Source: Wolinella sp052173415 | GTDB lineage: Bacteria > Campylobacterota > Campylobacteria > Campylobacterales > Helicobacteraceae | Reading direction: 5' to 3' | Assembly: GCA_052173415.1 (NCBI GenBank) | Contig: JBQMYQ010000039.1 | Coordinates: 1-16,124, forward strand | DNA: 16,124 bases | Shown: positions 7,893 through 15,290 of the stretch, one piece after another | Layout of the letters: the number at the start of each line of letters is the position of its first letter | How positions within the stretch are numbered: the stretch's first letter is position 1 | The notes under the pieces: generated by a model | What the model was told of the DNA's origin: nothing | Databases searched by the model: none | Seen by the model: the letters and a program-made list of their open reading frames with translations, nothing else | Program-made: the position numbers and the translations under genes

Positions 7893-9380
7893 ATGCTTAT
7901 TCCAGTTGATCTTGTTCTGTTGTTACTTCTATTCTCAAATGTATGGCTAGGAATCATCTTTAAAAAAGAGCTCATCTCCAAAACGAGCAAAATCTCTAAA
8001 AGTAAAATTTTGATTTTTGCCACCACCTCTATCGTATTTTTTGTATTCATAACACTAGGAATCGTGCAGCAATGGCGTGATTCCCTTCTGCTTATTTTGT
8101 CCATTTTACCTGCGTTTTTGCTCGCATTTCTTCGTTTTGGCTTATCTAAAACATGTGTGAATGTCGATTTTGTGGCGCAAAAAGAGATACAAGAGCGCAA
8201 AGAGCAACTTGAGTTTTTCAACGAACAGCTTGAGAAACAGATGGAGCATGAGATTTCTGAACGACTTAATAGCGAGCGACGATACAAGCAACTTTTTGAT
8301 AGCGCTAGGGAAGGGATTTTTGTCGCGAAGCTTGATGAAAATGGACGCGAGATTGTAATTATCGAGGCGAATTTGAGCGCGTATGCGATGTTTGATTCTC
8401 TTATTGATGATTTTGGGAATCGTAGCTTTGGCTCGCTCCTTGAAGAGGATCGGCGCGAGGAGATTGAGCATGGGATTAGGAAGCTTCTTTTTGAGCATAG
8501 TGCGCTATTTGAGTGCCGATTCCTGCTGCCTAATTCCCGCACGATTCCCGTAGAGATTTCGGTGCAGAGTTTCTTTTTTGAGGAACAGAAGATGCTCTAC
8601 ATTTCCGCACGGGATATTACCGAGCGTCTGAAGCTCGAAGAGGAGCGGAGAATCCAAGAGAATCTACTCGTGCAACAGAGTAAGCTCGCAAGCATGGGCG
8701 AGATGATCGGAGCGATCGCACATCAGTGGAAACAGCCGCTAAATGCAATCTATCTGATGTGCCAAGGGCTTAAGGAGAGCTTCATTTATGGTGAATTAAA
8801 CGAAGAGGAATTGGATCAATTTATCGGCGATACGATGAAGCAAGTGGAATTCATGAGCCAGACGATTACGGATTTTAGGAATTTCTTCTTGCCTTCAAAA
8901 TCCAAGCAAGCTTTCGCGCTCAAAGAAGCCCTCACGGAGATGTATAGAATCCTCTCATCTCAACTAATTAAGAGCGAAATTTCCGTGCGGATTACGCAGG
9001 AGAGCGAGGGGAATATCGTGGCGTATGGCTATCCAAACGAATTTAAACAAGTCACGCTCAATATCATGAATAACGCACGAGATGCAATCGAATCTAGGAT
9101 TGCTAAGGGCGATAAAATCATGGGTAAAATCGAGGTTAAAATCTCACAAGAGAGCGATTATGCGTGCGCACGGATAGAGGATAATGGAGGCGGGATTCCC
9201 GCAGATTTGCTTAAGATGATCTTTGAGTCCTATTTTTCGACTAAAGGCGATAAAGGCACGGGAATCGGACTCTCAATCGCCAAGATGATTATCGAGAAAA
9301 ATATGAATGGCAAATTAAGTGCGCATAATGAGAATGATGGAGCGGTATTTGAGATACGCTTGCCACTCGCGCAAAAGTAA
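7893..9380 (+). CDS. PAS-domain sensor histidine kinase, orphan
   Basis: Membrane-bound sensor kinase. I start at the ATG at 7893 (495 residues) because GGAGAGG lies six bases before it; a TTG at 7854 and an ATG at 7878 are in frame but lack a site. Three hydrophobic segments (about 5-22, 38-58, 63-83) leave little periplasmic sequence. A coiled coil follows (95-130), then a PAS domain (about 130-245, FDSAREGIFVAKLDENG to ISARDITERLKLEEE). The H-box ASMGEMIGAIAHQWKQPLN carries phospho-acceptor H277. The ATPase domain has the N-box (NIMNNARDA, 390-397), G1 DNGGGIP from D430, the F-box FESYFSTK, and G2 KGTGIGLS from K454. No response regulator is adjacent. Divergence from dctPQM hints at organic-acid sensing, which is inference. 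The phosphoesterase gene follows directly. Confidence 0.93.
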   Translation: MLIPVDLVLLLLLFSNVWLGIIFKKELISKTSKISKSKILIFATTSIVFFVFITLGIVQQWRDSLLLILSILPAFLLAFLRFGLSKTCVNVDFVAQKEIQERKEQLEFFNEQLEKQMEHEISERLNSERRYKQLFDSAREGIFVAKLDENGREIVIIEANLSAYAMFDSLIDDFGNRSFGSLLEEDRREEIEHGIRKLLFEHSALFECRFLLPNSRTIPVEISVQSFFFEEQKMLYISARDITERLKLEEERRIQENLLVQQSKLASMGEMIGAIAHQWKQPLNAIYLMCQGLKESFIYGELNEEELDQFIGDTMKQVEFMSQTITDFRNFFLPSKSKQAFALKEALTEMYRILSSQLIKSEISVRITQESEGNIVAYGYPNEFKQVTLNIMNNARDAIESRIAKGDKIMGKIEVKISQESDYACARIEDNGGGIPADLLKMIFESYFSTKGDKGTGIGLSIAKMIIEKNMNGKLSAHNENDGAVFEIRLPLAQK

Positions 9381-9389
9381 GTGCGCGTG

Positions 9390-10079
9390 ATGAATAAAGC
9401 GTGGTTAAACGAAGATACGTTCATTATCTCCGATACCCATTTTGGGCATGAGAAGATTCTTGTCAAAGAGCCTTTGCGTGTGCAATTAGCCGAGCAAGAG
9501 ATTGCAGGAATCGACCCTTTTGAGTGGGCATTAAAACGCTGGAATCTAGTCGTTTCGCCCAAAGATCATGTGTTGCATTTGGGCGATGTGATCGGGAAGC
9601 ATGGCAAACGATATATCCATCGTCTCAATGGCAAAAAGCACGTGCTTTTAGGGAATCACGACATTAATAATCTAAAAGAACTCCATGCAGCGGGCTTTGA
9701 GCTCCTAAAGGGAATCCATTTCAAAATCGATACACCCAAGGGGAGTAGCAGCGCGATTCTCAAAGCTTTGCACAAGCGATTCTCGTCCAAAGAGCTCTAC
9801 AAAGCATTGTTTGTCCATGCACTCGTTGCGGATTTTGGCGGGGAGCGCATTCTCTTTAGCCATTTTCCTGTGTTTGATTCCTATCCCGAGAACAGACGCT
9901 ACGAGCGGGGCAAGCGCATTCTTGAGGCACTGTATGAAGAAGCAGGGTGCACGCTTAATATCCATGGGCACACGCACAGTAATGACACGAAAAATAGCTT
10001 TTGTATCAACGTGAGCGCGGACAAAAGCGTGATGATTCCCCGTAAATTGGGCGAGGTTTTGTCTCGAAATCGAGCCTAG
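9390..10079 (+). CDS. Calcineurin-like metallophosphoesterase
   Basis: Cytoplasmic metal-dependent phosphoesterase, 229 residues, with the full set of dimetal motifs: ISDTHFGH (D15, H17), HLGDV (D66), LLGNHDI (N89, H90), FSHFP (H158) and HGHTHS (H192, H194). An extra stretch (about 112-150) between the central motifs departs from the minimal fold. The substrate (nucleotide, phosphodiester or protein) cannot be read. I prefer the ATG at 9390, nine bases after the kinase stop; the GTG at 9381 is in frame but not better supported. The near-contiguous arrangement implies co-transcription with the kinase. The gene is followed directly by a palindrome and T-run. Confidence 0.88.
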   Translation: MNKAWLNEDTFIISDTHFGHEKILVKEPLRVQLAEQEIAGIDPFEWALKRWNLVVSPKDHVLHLGDVIGKHGKRYIHRLNGKKHVLLGNHDINNLKELHAAGFELLKGIHFKIDTPKGSSSAILKALHKRFSSKELYKALFVHALVADFGGERILFSHFPVFDSYPENRRYERGKRILEALYEEAGCTLNIHGHTHSNDTKNSFCINVSADKSVMIPRKLGEVLSRNRA

Positions 10080-10080
10080 A

Positions 10081-10095
10081 TTAAGTAATACTTAA
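10081..10095. promoter_or_regulatory. Palindrome TTAAGTA-A-TACTTAA before the bd-oxidase operon
   Basis: Perfect 7-bp inverted repeat starting two bases after the phosphoesterase stop and followed by a T-run at 10097-10102. It can be read as a weak AT-only terminator (TTAAG stem, TAATA loop) or as a dimeric operator for the oxidase operon. The lack of GC pairs makes termination weak. Confidence 0.4.
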
Positions 10096-10096
10096 G

Positions 10097-10165
10097 TTTT
10101 TTAGCGGTGATTTTTATGCATTTTTTCGCTTTTTTGGTTAATTTTAACAAATAAAACACTATGAT
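10097..10165 (+). promoter_or_regulatory. Candidate promoter of the DUF4492-cydAB operon with phased T-tracts
   Basis: Five T-runs occur at 10097-10102, 10111-10115, 10121-10126, 10130-10135 and 10142-10145, roughly every 10-11 bases, followed by a -10-like TATGAT at 10160-10165. Periodic T-rich stretches in place of a -35 box are known for sigma-70 promoters in this phylum. A second small inverted repeat, GTTAA-TT-TTAAC (10137-10148), lies where a -35-region operator would sit. The transcript would begin near 10172, about 95 nt before the first start codon. Confidence 0.5.
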
Positions 10166-10267
10166 CACGCATGAACTTTGCAGGTTCTGCGCTCTAAAGC
10201 TAATTCGTGCGGGATTTTGTTTGTGTTTGGCGAGGAATCATGTTTCAAACATAGAAGGAGAAAGTGC

Positions 10268-10474
10268 GTGCTACGCAGGGCTTATGAGATGTATCGTGAT
10301 GGGTTTAGGAATCTAAAAGTAGGTCAAACACTTTGGAAACTCATTTTCATTAAGCTTTTTGTGATGTTTGTTGTATTAAGGGGTTTTGTGTTCGACACGA
10401 CGCTTGGAAGCATGTTTGAGAGCGCGGAAGAGAAGTCAGAATTTGTTCTAAAAAATCTCACTAAAGGGAGGTAA
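10268..10474 (+). CDS. DUF4492 small membrane protein, first gene of cyd operon
   Basis: Small protein of 68 residues with one membrane helix (about 25-43, LIFIKLFVMFVVLRGFVF), an N-terminal amphipathic part (RAYEMYRDGFRNLKVGQTLWK) and an acidic C-terminal part (SAEEKSEFVLKNLTKGR). I recognise it as DUF4492, a family encoded just before cydA in Campylobacterota and Bacteroidetes. Its function is unknown, but conserved linkage suggests assembly or stability of cytochrome bd. The start is GTG at 10268, with AAGGAG seven bases upstream; the open frame continues back to 10178, but those residues look non-coding. The stop is one base before the cydA start, and its last codons hold the cydA ribosome site, so the two are translationally coupled. 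Confidence 0.8.
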   Translation: MLRRAYEMYRDGFRNLKVGQTLWKLIFIKLFVMFVVLRGFVFDTTLGSMFESAEEKSEFVLKNLTKGR

Positions 10475-10475
10475 C

Positions 10476-12011
10476 GTGGAAGATCTAGCGAGCGTGGATT
10501 GGTCTCGGGCGCAGTTTGCGCTGACGGCGATTTATCATTTTTTGTTTGTGCCCCTAACCTTGGGACTCTCCTTTATCCTCGCAATCATGGAGACGATTTA
10601 CGTCAAAAGTGGCAATGAGGAGTGGAAGAAAATTACCCGATTTTGGATGGCACTCTTTGGGATTAACTTCGCTATCGGCGTGGCGACGGGGATCATCATG
10701 GAGTTTGAATTTGGCACGAACTGGGCGAATTATTCGTGGTTCGTGGGTGATATATTCGGTGCACCACTCGCAGTTGAGGGGCTTGTGGCGTTTTTCTTGG
10801 AGGCGACCTTTTTTGCCGTGATGTTTTTTGGCTGGGATAAGGTCTCTAAGGGCTTTCACCTGCTCTCCACGTGGCTTGTGGCGATTGGTAGCAATTTGAG
10901 CGCGTTTTGGATTCTCGTGGCAAATGGCTGGATGCAATATCCCATCGGAACGAGCTTCAACCCTGATACGGCACGCAATGAGATGACGAATTTCTTTGAT
11001 GTCGCGCTCTCGCCCGTAGCGGTTTCAAAATTCCTCCACACCGTCTCGAGCGGATACGTGATCGGCGGGCTGTTTGTCATGGGTGTAAGTGCGTGGTTTA
11101 TTCTTAAAAAGCGCGATTTCATCATGGCAAAAAAGAGCCTCATTGTGGGCGCAAGCTTTGGACTTGTAACTTCGCTGTTTCTAGTCTTTAGTGGCGATGA
11201 GAGTGCGTATCAAGTGGCGCAAAAGCAGCCCATGAAACTCGCTGCCATGGAGGGAATCTATACAGGCGAACATCAGGCGGGAATCGTGGCGTTTGGTATC
11301 CTCAATCCGAATAAAAAAATCGGCGATGATAAAGAAGCTTTCCTCTTTGATGTGGAGATTCCCTATGCGCTTTCACTTCTAGGACATCGCAGTCTTAACG
11401 CTTTTGTCCCGGGTATAAATGAGCTTGTCTATGGTGATACAGAGCGGGGAATCCCAAGCGCAGGCGAGCGTATAGAGAGTGGCAAAAAGGCTGTTGATGC
11501 ACTGAAGAATTATCAAGAGGCAAAAAAGCTTCAAGATTCCCGCGCGATGGAAGAATCGCTCCTAATCTTGAAAGAGAATATGCAAAATTTTGGCTACGGT
11601 CATCTGCAAAAGCCCGAAGATACCGTCCCGCCCGTGGCTCTTACGTTTTATAGTTTTCACATTATGGTCGCGCTTGGATCGTGGTTTGTCGTGCTATTTG
11701 TGGTCGTGCTCTACCTAAGTGTGGCGAATGATATTGAGCGTTTCAGGCTATGGCTGTGGCTGTGCTTGCTCTCGATTCCGCTAGGATACATCGCGGCTGA
11801 AGCGGGCTGGATCGTCGCTGAAGTGGGTCGCCAGCCATGGGCAATCCAAGATCTCATGCCTGTGGGAATCGCCGCTACAAACCTCTCAAGTGTGAATGTC
11901 AAAATCTCTTTTGTGCTTTTTGCGGTGCTTTTTACTGCGCTTTTGGTTGCGGAGGTGAAAATTATGCTTAAGCAGATTCGCCTAGGATTTGAAGGAGGTA
12001 AGCATGTTTGA
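10476..12011 (+). CDS. cydA: Cytochrome bd quinol oxidase subunit I
   Basis: Haem-bearing subunit of cytochrome bd, which oxidises quinol and reduces O2 to water at high affinity in the cytoplasmic membrane. The protein is 511 residues with about nine helices. Haem ligands fit: H21 (IYHFLF), H188 (KFLHTVSSGY) and M397 (SFHIMV), matching E. coli H19, H186 and M393. Acidic residues E101 and E109 lie in AVEGLVAFFLEATFF. The Q-loop starts at GDESAYQVAQKQPMKLAAMEG (K254, E259), and GRQPWAI is at 451-457. The Q-loop region to about 385 is long, as in the E. coli-type L subfamily. The start is GTG at 10476 with GGGAGG just upstream. The ATG of cydB lies within its last codons. Confidence 0.97.
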   Translation: MEDLASVDWSRAQFALTAIYHFLFVPLTLGLSFILAIMETIYVKSGNEEWKKITRFWMALFGINFAIGVATGIIMEFEFGTNWANYSWFVGDIFGAPLAVEGLVAFFLEATFFAVMFFGWDKVSKGFHLLSTWLVAIGSNLSAFWILVANGWMQYPIGTSFNPDTARNEMTNFFDVALSPVAVSKFLHTVSSGYVIGGLFVMGVSAWFILKKRDFIMAKKSLIVGASFGLVTSLFLVFSGDESAYQVAQKQPMKLAAMEGIYTGEHQAGIVAFGILNPNKKIGDDKEAFLFDVEIPYALSLLGHRSLNAFVPGINELVYGDTERGIPSAGERIESGKKAVDALKNYQEAKKLQDSRAMEESLLILKENMQNFGYGHLQKPEDTVPPVALTFYSFHIMVALGSWFVVLFVVVLYLSVANDIERFRLWLWLCLLSIPLGYIAAEAGWIVAEVGRQPWAIQDLMPVGIAATNLSSVNVKISFVLFAVLFTALLVAEVKIMLKQIRLGFEGGKHV

Positions 12012-13131
12012 GACATGGAGTCTTGAGGCGTTGCAGATTTATTGGTGGTGCATTGTAAGTCTGCTTGGCGGGCTTTTGGTCTTTATGATGTTCGTGCAGG
12101 GCGGGCAGACGCTACTTTATGAGCTGGGCGAAGATGAGCTGAAAAAAAGCGCAATCATCAACTCTCTAGGGCGCAAATGGGAGCTGACCTTTACGACGCT
12201 TGTGATGTTTGGTGGGGCGTGCTTCGCGGCGTTTCCACTATTTTATGCGACGAGTTTCGGCGGGGCGTATTGGGTGTGGCTGGCGATTTTGTTTTGCTTC
12301 ATCGTGCAGGCGGTGAGCTATGAATACCGCACAAAGCCCGGTAATTTCCTCGGTCAGCGCACCTATGAGGCTTTTTTGTATATCAATGGGGTTGGCGGGA
12401 GCGTGCTCATTGGTGCGGCGGTAAGCACATTTTTTAGTGGTAGCGCGTTTGCACTAAGCGAGAATAATTTCCCGCTCTGGCAGACGCCCTATCGCGGATT
12501 GGAGGCTCTTTTAGTTCCTCAAAATTTCCTTTTGGGGATTGCCCTTTTGCTTCTATCAAGAATCGGCGGCGCGCTCTATTTTATCAATAATATCGATGAG
12601 CACGCGATTATAAATAAAGCGCGCAAGATTGTGCTTCGAAACACGCTCTATTTTTTGCCCTTTTTCCTTGGATTCCTCTTTTGGATTCTCACCAAAGAGG
12701 GATGGAGCTACGATACAAGCGGTATTGTGAGTATCGAGCCCTACAAATATGCCAAAAATCTTCTCGCGCTTCCGCATGTAGCAATCCTGCTAGTGGCGGG
12801 AATCCTCGCTGTTTTGGCGGGAATCTACCTCGGTATTTTCACTAAAAGTCGTCGCGGGATCTTCGCTTTTGGCGTTGGGAGCGTGCTTGTGGCCATGAGC
12901 CTGTTTCTTATCACTGGGCTTAATCACAGCGCGTTTTATCCCTCGCTCACGCATATCAATTCTTCGCTCACAATTGCCAACGCTTCATCAAGCCACTACA
13001 CACTGAGTGTGATGAGCTATGTCTCGCTGGTGACGCCTTTTGTGCTCGGGTATATTGCCTATGTGTGGAGAGCGATGGATCGCAAAAAGATTACACAAGA
13101 GGAGATGAAGGGCGATTCTCATCTGTATTAA
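12004..13131 (+). CDS. cydB: Cytochrome bd quinol oxidase subunit II
   Basis: Second core subunit of cytochrome bd, 375 residues with about nine membrane segments; it binds no haem b but completes the oxidase with CydA. Family features include LEALQIYWWCIVSLLGGLLVFMMFVQGGQTL at the N-terminus (about 7-37), SLGRKWELTFTTLVMFGGACFAAFPLFYA (54-82) and a C-terminal helix after SSHYTLSVMSYVSLVTPFVLGYIAYVWRAMD. I start at the ATG at 12004 because a strong AAGGAGGT (11992-11999) precedes it; a start at 11989 would fall in cydA without a site. It overlaps cydA by 8 bp, which indicates translational coupling. Confidence 0.97.
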   Translation: MFETWSLEALQIYWWCIVSLLGGLLVFMMFVQGGQTLLYELGEDELKKSAIINSLGRKWELTFTTLVMFGGACFAAFPLFYATSFGGAYWVWLAILFCFIVQAVSYEYRTKPGNFLGQRTYEAFLYINGVGGSVLIGAAVSTFFSGSAFALSENNFPLWQTPYRGLEALLVPQNFLLGIALLLLSRIGGALYFINNIDEHAIINKARKIVLRNTLYFLPFFLGFLFWILTKEGWSYDTSGIVSIEPYKYAKNLLALPHVAILLVAGILAVLAGIYLGIFTKSRRGIFAFGVGSVLVAMSLFLITGLNHSAFYPSLTHINSSLTIANASSSHYTLSVMSYVSLVTPFVLGYIAYVWRAMDRKKITQEEMKGDSHLY

Positions 13132-13208
13132 AAGTGTGGTGCAGTGGGGATTTAGAGCGGATCGATATTTGCTTTCCTAGAGCTATGAAACAGTAAGGAG
13201 TTTTGGAG

Positions 13209-13319
13209 ATGGTGGATTATACGCATGCATTGATATGGATTGTGATGTGGCCCGCGGTCATTTATATAGGTTACCGCTTTGTGAAGCTCAATATTGAACA
13301 TATCGAGCGTAAGAAGTAG
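13209..13319 (+). CDS. CydX-like small subunit candidate (36 residues)
   Basis: Short ORF following cydB by 77 bp. The ATG at 13209 has a textbook AAGGAG eight bases upstream. The product has a polar N-terminus (MVDYTHA), one membrane helix (about 8-24, LIWIVMWPAVIYIGYRF) and the charged tail KLNIEHIERKK. E. coli CydX, a 37-residue third subunit of cytochrome bd, ends its helix with LALEHVESGK; the shared xEHxE pattern, size, topology and location after cydB support a CydX/CbdX-type role in stabilising the haem sites. Similarity outside the tail is slight, so this is inference. The same frame continues past the TAG into the decayed cyclase region. Confidence 0.6.
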   Translation: MVDYTHALIWIVMWPAVIYIGYRFVKLNIEHIERKK

Positions 13320-13358
13320 CTCTTAGATGGATTAGCGCGCAAGAGATTAGCCAAGCCT

Positions 13359-14824
13359 GTGATGATGTTCTTGATGGGCATTATCACGATTTTGGTTTGC
13401 GTATTTTTTTACTTTTTTCATACGTATCATATGCTGATATTGGATACGATCGCCCTTGAGCTAAGGGTCGTATCGAGTGGAGTAGTGTGCAGCTTTTGAA
13501 GCGTATTAATGAGCTTTATCGTATGATTGGAGAGCATATTCATACGCACAAGGAGATTGTCAGCTCCTTGTGAGATCGGGACAGAGAAGCTCTCATGCAT
13601 GTTGCGCTTCCGATTTTCAAGATCCTTAAAGCGCGAGATTCAGAATTAGAGGTTATGCATTTTTATACGCCCGACAACAAGAGTTTTTTGCGCCTTCACC
13701 ATCTCAATGACTTTAGTGATGATCTTGTTCATAAATGGAAGCTTATCGCTTATATCAGCCGCACGGGTGAGCCCATGTGAGTGCTGTGGAGATCGGGAAA
13801 TATGGGGGCTTGGCTATCGTATGGGAATCCCCATGTATGATGGTCTTTTGATGATCGGAGTGCTGGAATTTGGTCTAGGACTTGATATATTTTCACGCTC
13901 TTTGCTAGAGAAACTAGGTGTCGATAGTGCGATTTTGCTTCGTAAAGATAAGCTGAAGTTATTTTTGGATCGTAATCCAACGCATGAGCTGTGGAGTGTC
14001 TATGAATACGGAGATTACATCTTTTACAAGGGTTGTGAAAAATTTGCAAACAAAAATGAGTGGGAGAATTTTTTAAATAATTATCTCTATAAAGTGGTGG
14101 ATAATGGCGATCATCACGTGATTTTCAAAGGGGCGGAGTTGCAGGATATTCACGGCGACAGCATAGGGCTTTTGCTTGTGGATCGGAGTATTGAATACTA
14201 TATGGATCGCGCATTTACGATTAAGAAGCTCTCGCTATTTTTGGGAATCCTGCTGTGGTTTTTGGTGCTCTATTTTGGCTACAAGCGATACAGAAAAGAG
14301 ACGCGATTTTATGAAGACAAGTTGTTAGAAAACAACCGCGAACTTGAGCATATGAGCCTCTATGACCATCTCACGCAGATTGCAAATCGCAGGAATCTTG
14401 AAAAGCTTATTAAAGGTGAGATTAAGGGCGGTAAAAAGGGCGGATTCTCGCTCGTGCTGTTTGATATTGACAACTTCAAGCATATTAACGATTCTTGTGG
14501 TCATGGCATGGGTGATAAGGTGCTCAAGGAGCTTGCACACTTGGCAGAGGACACGATCAATAAGGGCATGTGGTAGGTCGATGGGGCGGAGAGGAGTTTA
14601 TTCTGTGGCTTCCCAAGACCAAGATCGACGTGGCGTTTGCTGTCGCTGAGCGACTGCGACTGGGCATACAGGAGCATGTTTTTGATGAGCGATTTGGCGT
14701 AACGTGTAGCTTTGGCGTGAGTGAATTTCATGTGGGTATGGACTTTGACACACTTTTAAATAAGGTTGATGACGCGCTCTATAAGGCGAAAAATGAGGGA
14801 AAAAATCGCGTGATTCTTGCCTAG
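13359..14824 (+). pseudogene. Decayed dCache-GGDEF diguanylate cyclase
   Basis: Remnant of a membrane-bound diguanylate cyclase. In order across shifting frames: a membrane segment (MMFLMGIITILVCVFFYFF, from about 13362); a periplasmic dCache-type sensor (ALPIFKILKARDSELEVMHF, then FLRLHHLNDFSDDL, VEIGKYGG, MGIPMYDGLLMIGVLEFG); a second membrane segment (LFLGILLWFLVLYFGY, about 14235); and a GGDEF domain (YDHLTQIANRRNLEKL, LFDIDNFKHINDSCGHGMGD, VGRWGGEEF, DDALYKAKNEGKNRV). Lesions: a frameshift near 13460, an in-frame TGA at 13571-13573, frameshifts near 13779 and 13814, and a frameshift near 14567 just before GGEEF, where one missing base explains the break. No strong start or ribosome site is seen; the first plausible codon is the GTG at 13359. 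A functional product is very unlikely. Confidence 0.85.
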
Positions 14825-14926
14825 CTTCGAGCTAAAGGACGACGCACTAGAATCGCTTCGTATCGTCGGTGTGCTCAGGGCGATTGTTAGGGTATATTGA
14901 TTCGCCCGCGCGTATTCTTATCAAGA

Positions 14927-15289
14927 CTAGCCTAAACTATCAAGCCTTAAGCGCGCCGCTTCGGTTAGGAATTTGGAGCGATTAGGGCCAATTGCATCGA
15001 TAGCAAGGAGTAGAGATTTAGGCAAGCTGATATTCACTCTCACGTGTCTTTCGTCGCTATTTGGCTCAGGGATATACGCCCTCTCTCTCAAAAGCACCTC
15101 CAAGCTCGCTCTAAACGCTCCCTCCAGCTCATCTAACGCCTCGCCTTTACTCGCTCCATCGCCATAAAAAAACGCTACCCCCTCAAACTCAGGCATTCTC
15201 GCGCAAAACCCCCCGCCCTCATCTTGCGGGATTTGATTTAGCTCTATTTTATAGGGCAAATTTAAGTAGTAATTGATGTCCTTTTTCAT
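14927..15289 (-). CDS. hicB: HicB-family antitoxin with C-terminal DNA-binding domain
   Basis: Antitoxin of a HicAB pair, 120 residues. The N-terminal half has the HicB partial RNase-H-like fold: YYLNLPYKIELNQIPQDEGGGFCARMPEFEGVAFFYGDGASKGEALDELEGAF (about 7-59 in the usual order of beta-strands, the cleft glycines, and a helix). The C-terminal part (about 82-118, HVRVNISLPKSLLLAIDAI then RSKFLTEAARLRL) is a ribbon-helix-helix DNA-binding domain. HicB neutralises HicA and represses its own promoter. The ATG at 15289 is one base beyond the hicA stop codon, giving the toxin-first order usual for hicAB. The downstream region to 14824 holds no clear terminator. The frame is intact although its partner's is not. 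Confidence 0.88.
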   Translation of the reverse strand: MKKDINYYLNLPYKIELNQIPQDEGGGFCARMPEFEGVAFFYGDGASKGEALDELEGAFRASLEVLLRERAYIPEPNSDERHVRVNISLPKSLLLAIDAIGPNRSKFLTEAARLRLDSLG

Positions 15290-15290
15290 T

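Larger units (their letters stand above)
457..14397. repeat. Dispersed hexamer GGAATC/GATTCC, about 65 copies
   Basis: Reading both strands by hand I count about 65 copies of GGAATC or its complement between 457 and 14397, against about 8 expected for a random 6-mer in 16 kb on two strands. Many copies extend to GGGAATC. Examples: 819-824, 1125-1130, 1897-1902 (intergenic), 2291-2296, 2309-2314, 5589-5594, 5597-5602, 14392-14397. Copies fall in different reading frames (Gly-Ile, Asp-Ser, Ala-Ile-Pro, Arg-Phe-Leu, Gly-Asn-Arg), so one codon pair does not explain them. No copy was seen from 14398 to 16124. The function is unknown; an uptake-type or other genome signature word is the inference. 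Confidence 0.8.

Noticed and set aside
7742..8542. 266-residue minus-strand ORF opposite the sensor kinase gene
   Set aside because: Its translation is Ser/Arg/Leu-rich with no domain pattern, and it lies antisense to a kinase with clear PAS and H-box motifs. It is a shadow ORF.
13209..13499. Fusion of the CydX-like ORF with the cyclase N-terminus by TAG read-through (same frame)
   Set aside because: The TAG is followed by a normal decayed-gene sequence, and the small ORF has its own ribosome site and a complete domain. Shared frame is one chance in three.
14818..14840. TAGCT-TCG-AGCTA hairpin after the decayed cyclase as a terminator
   Set aside because: The stem has only five pairs and no T-run follows on either strand.
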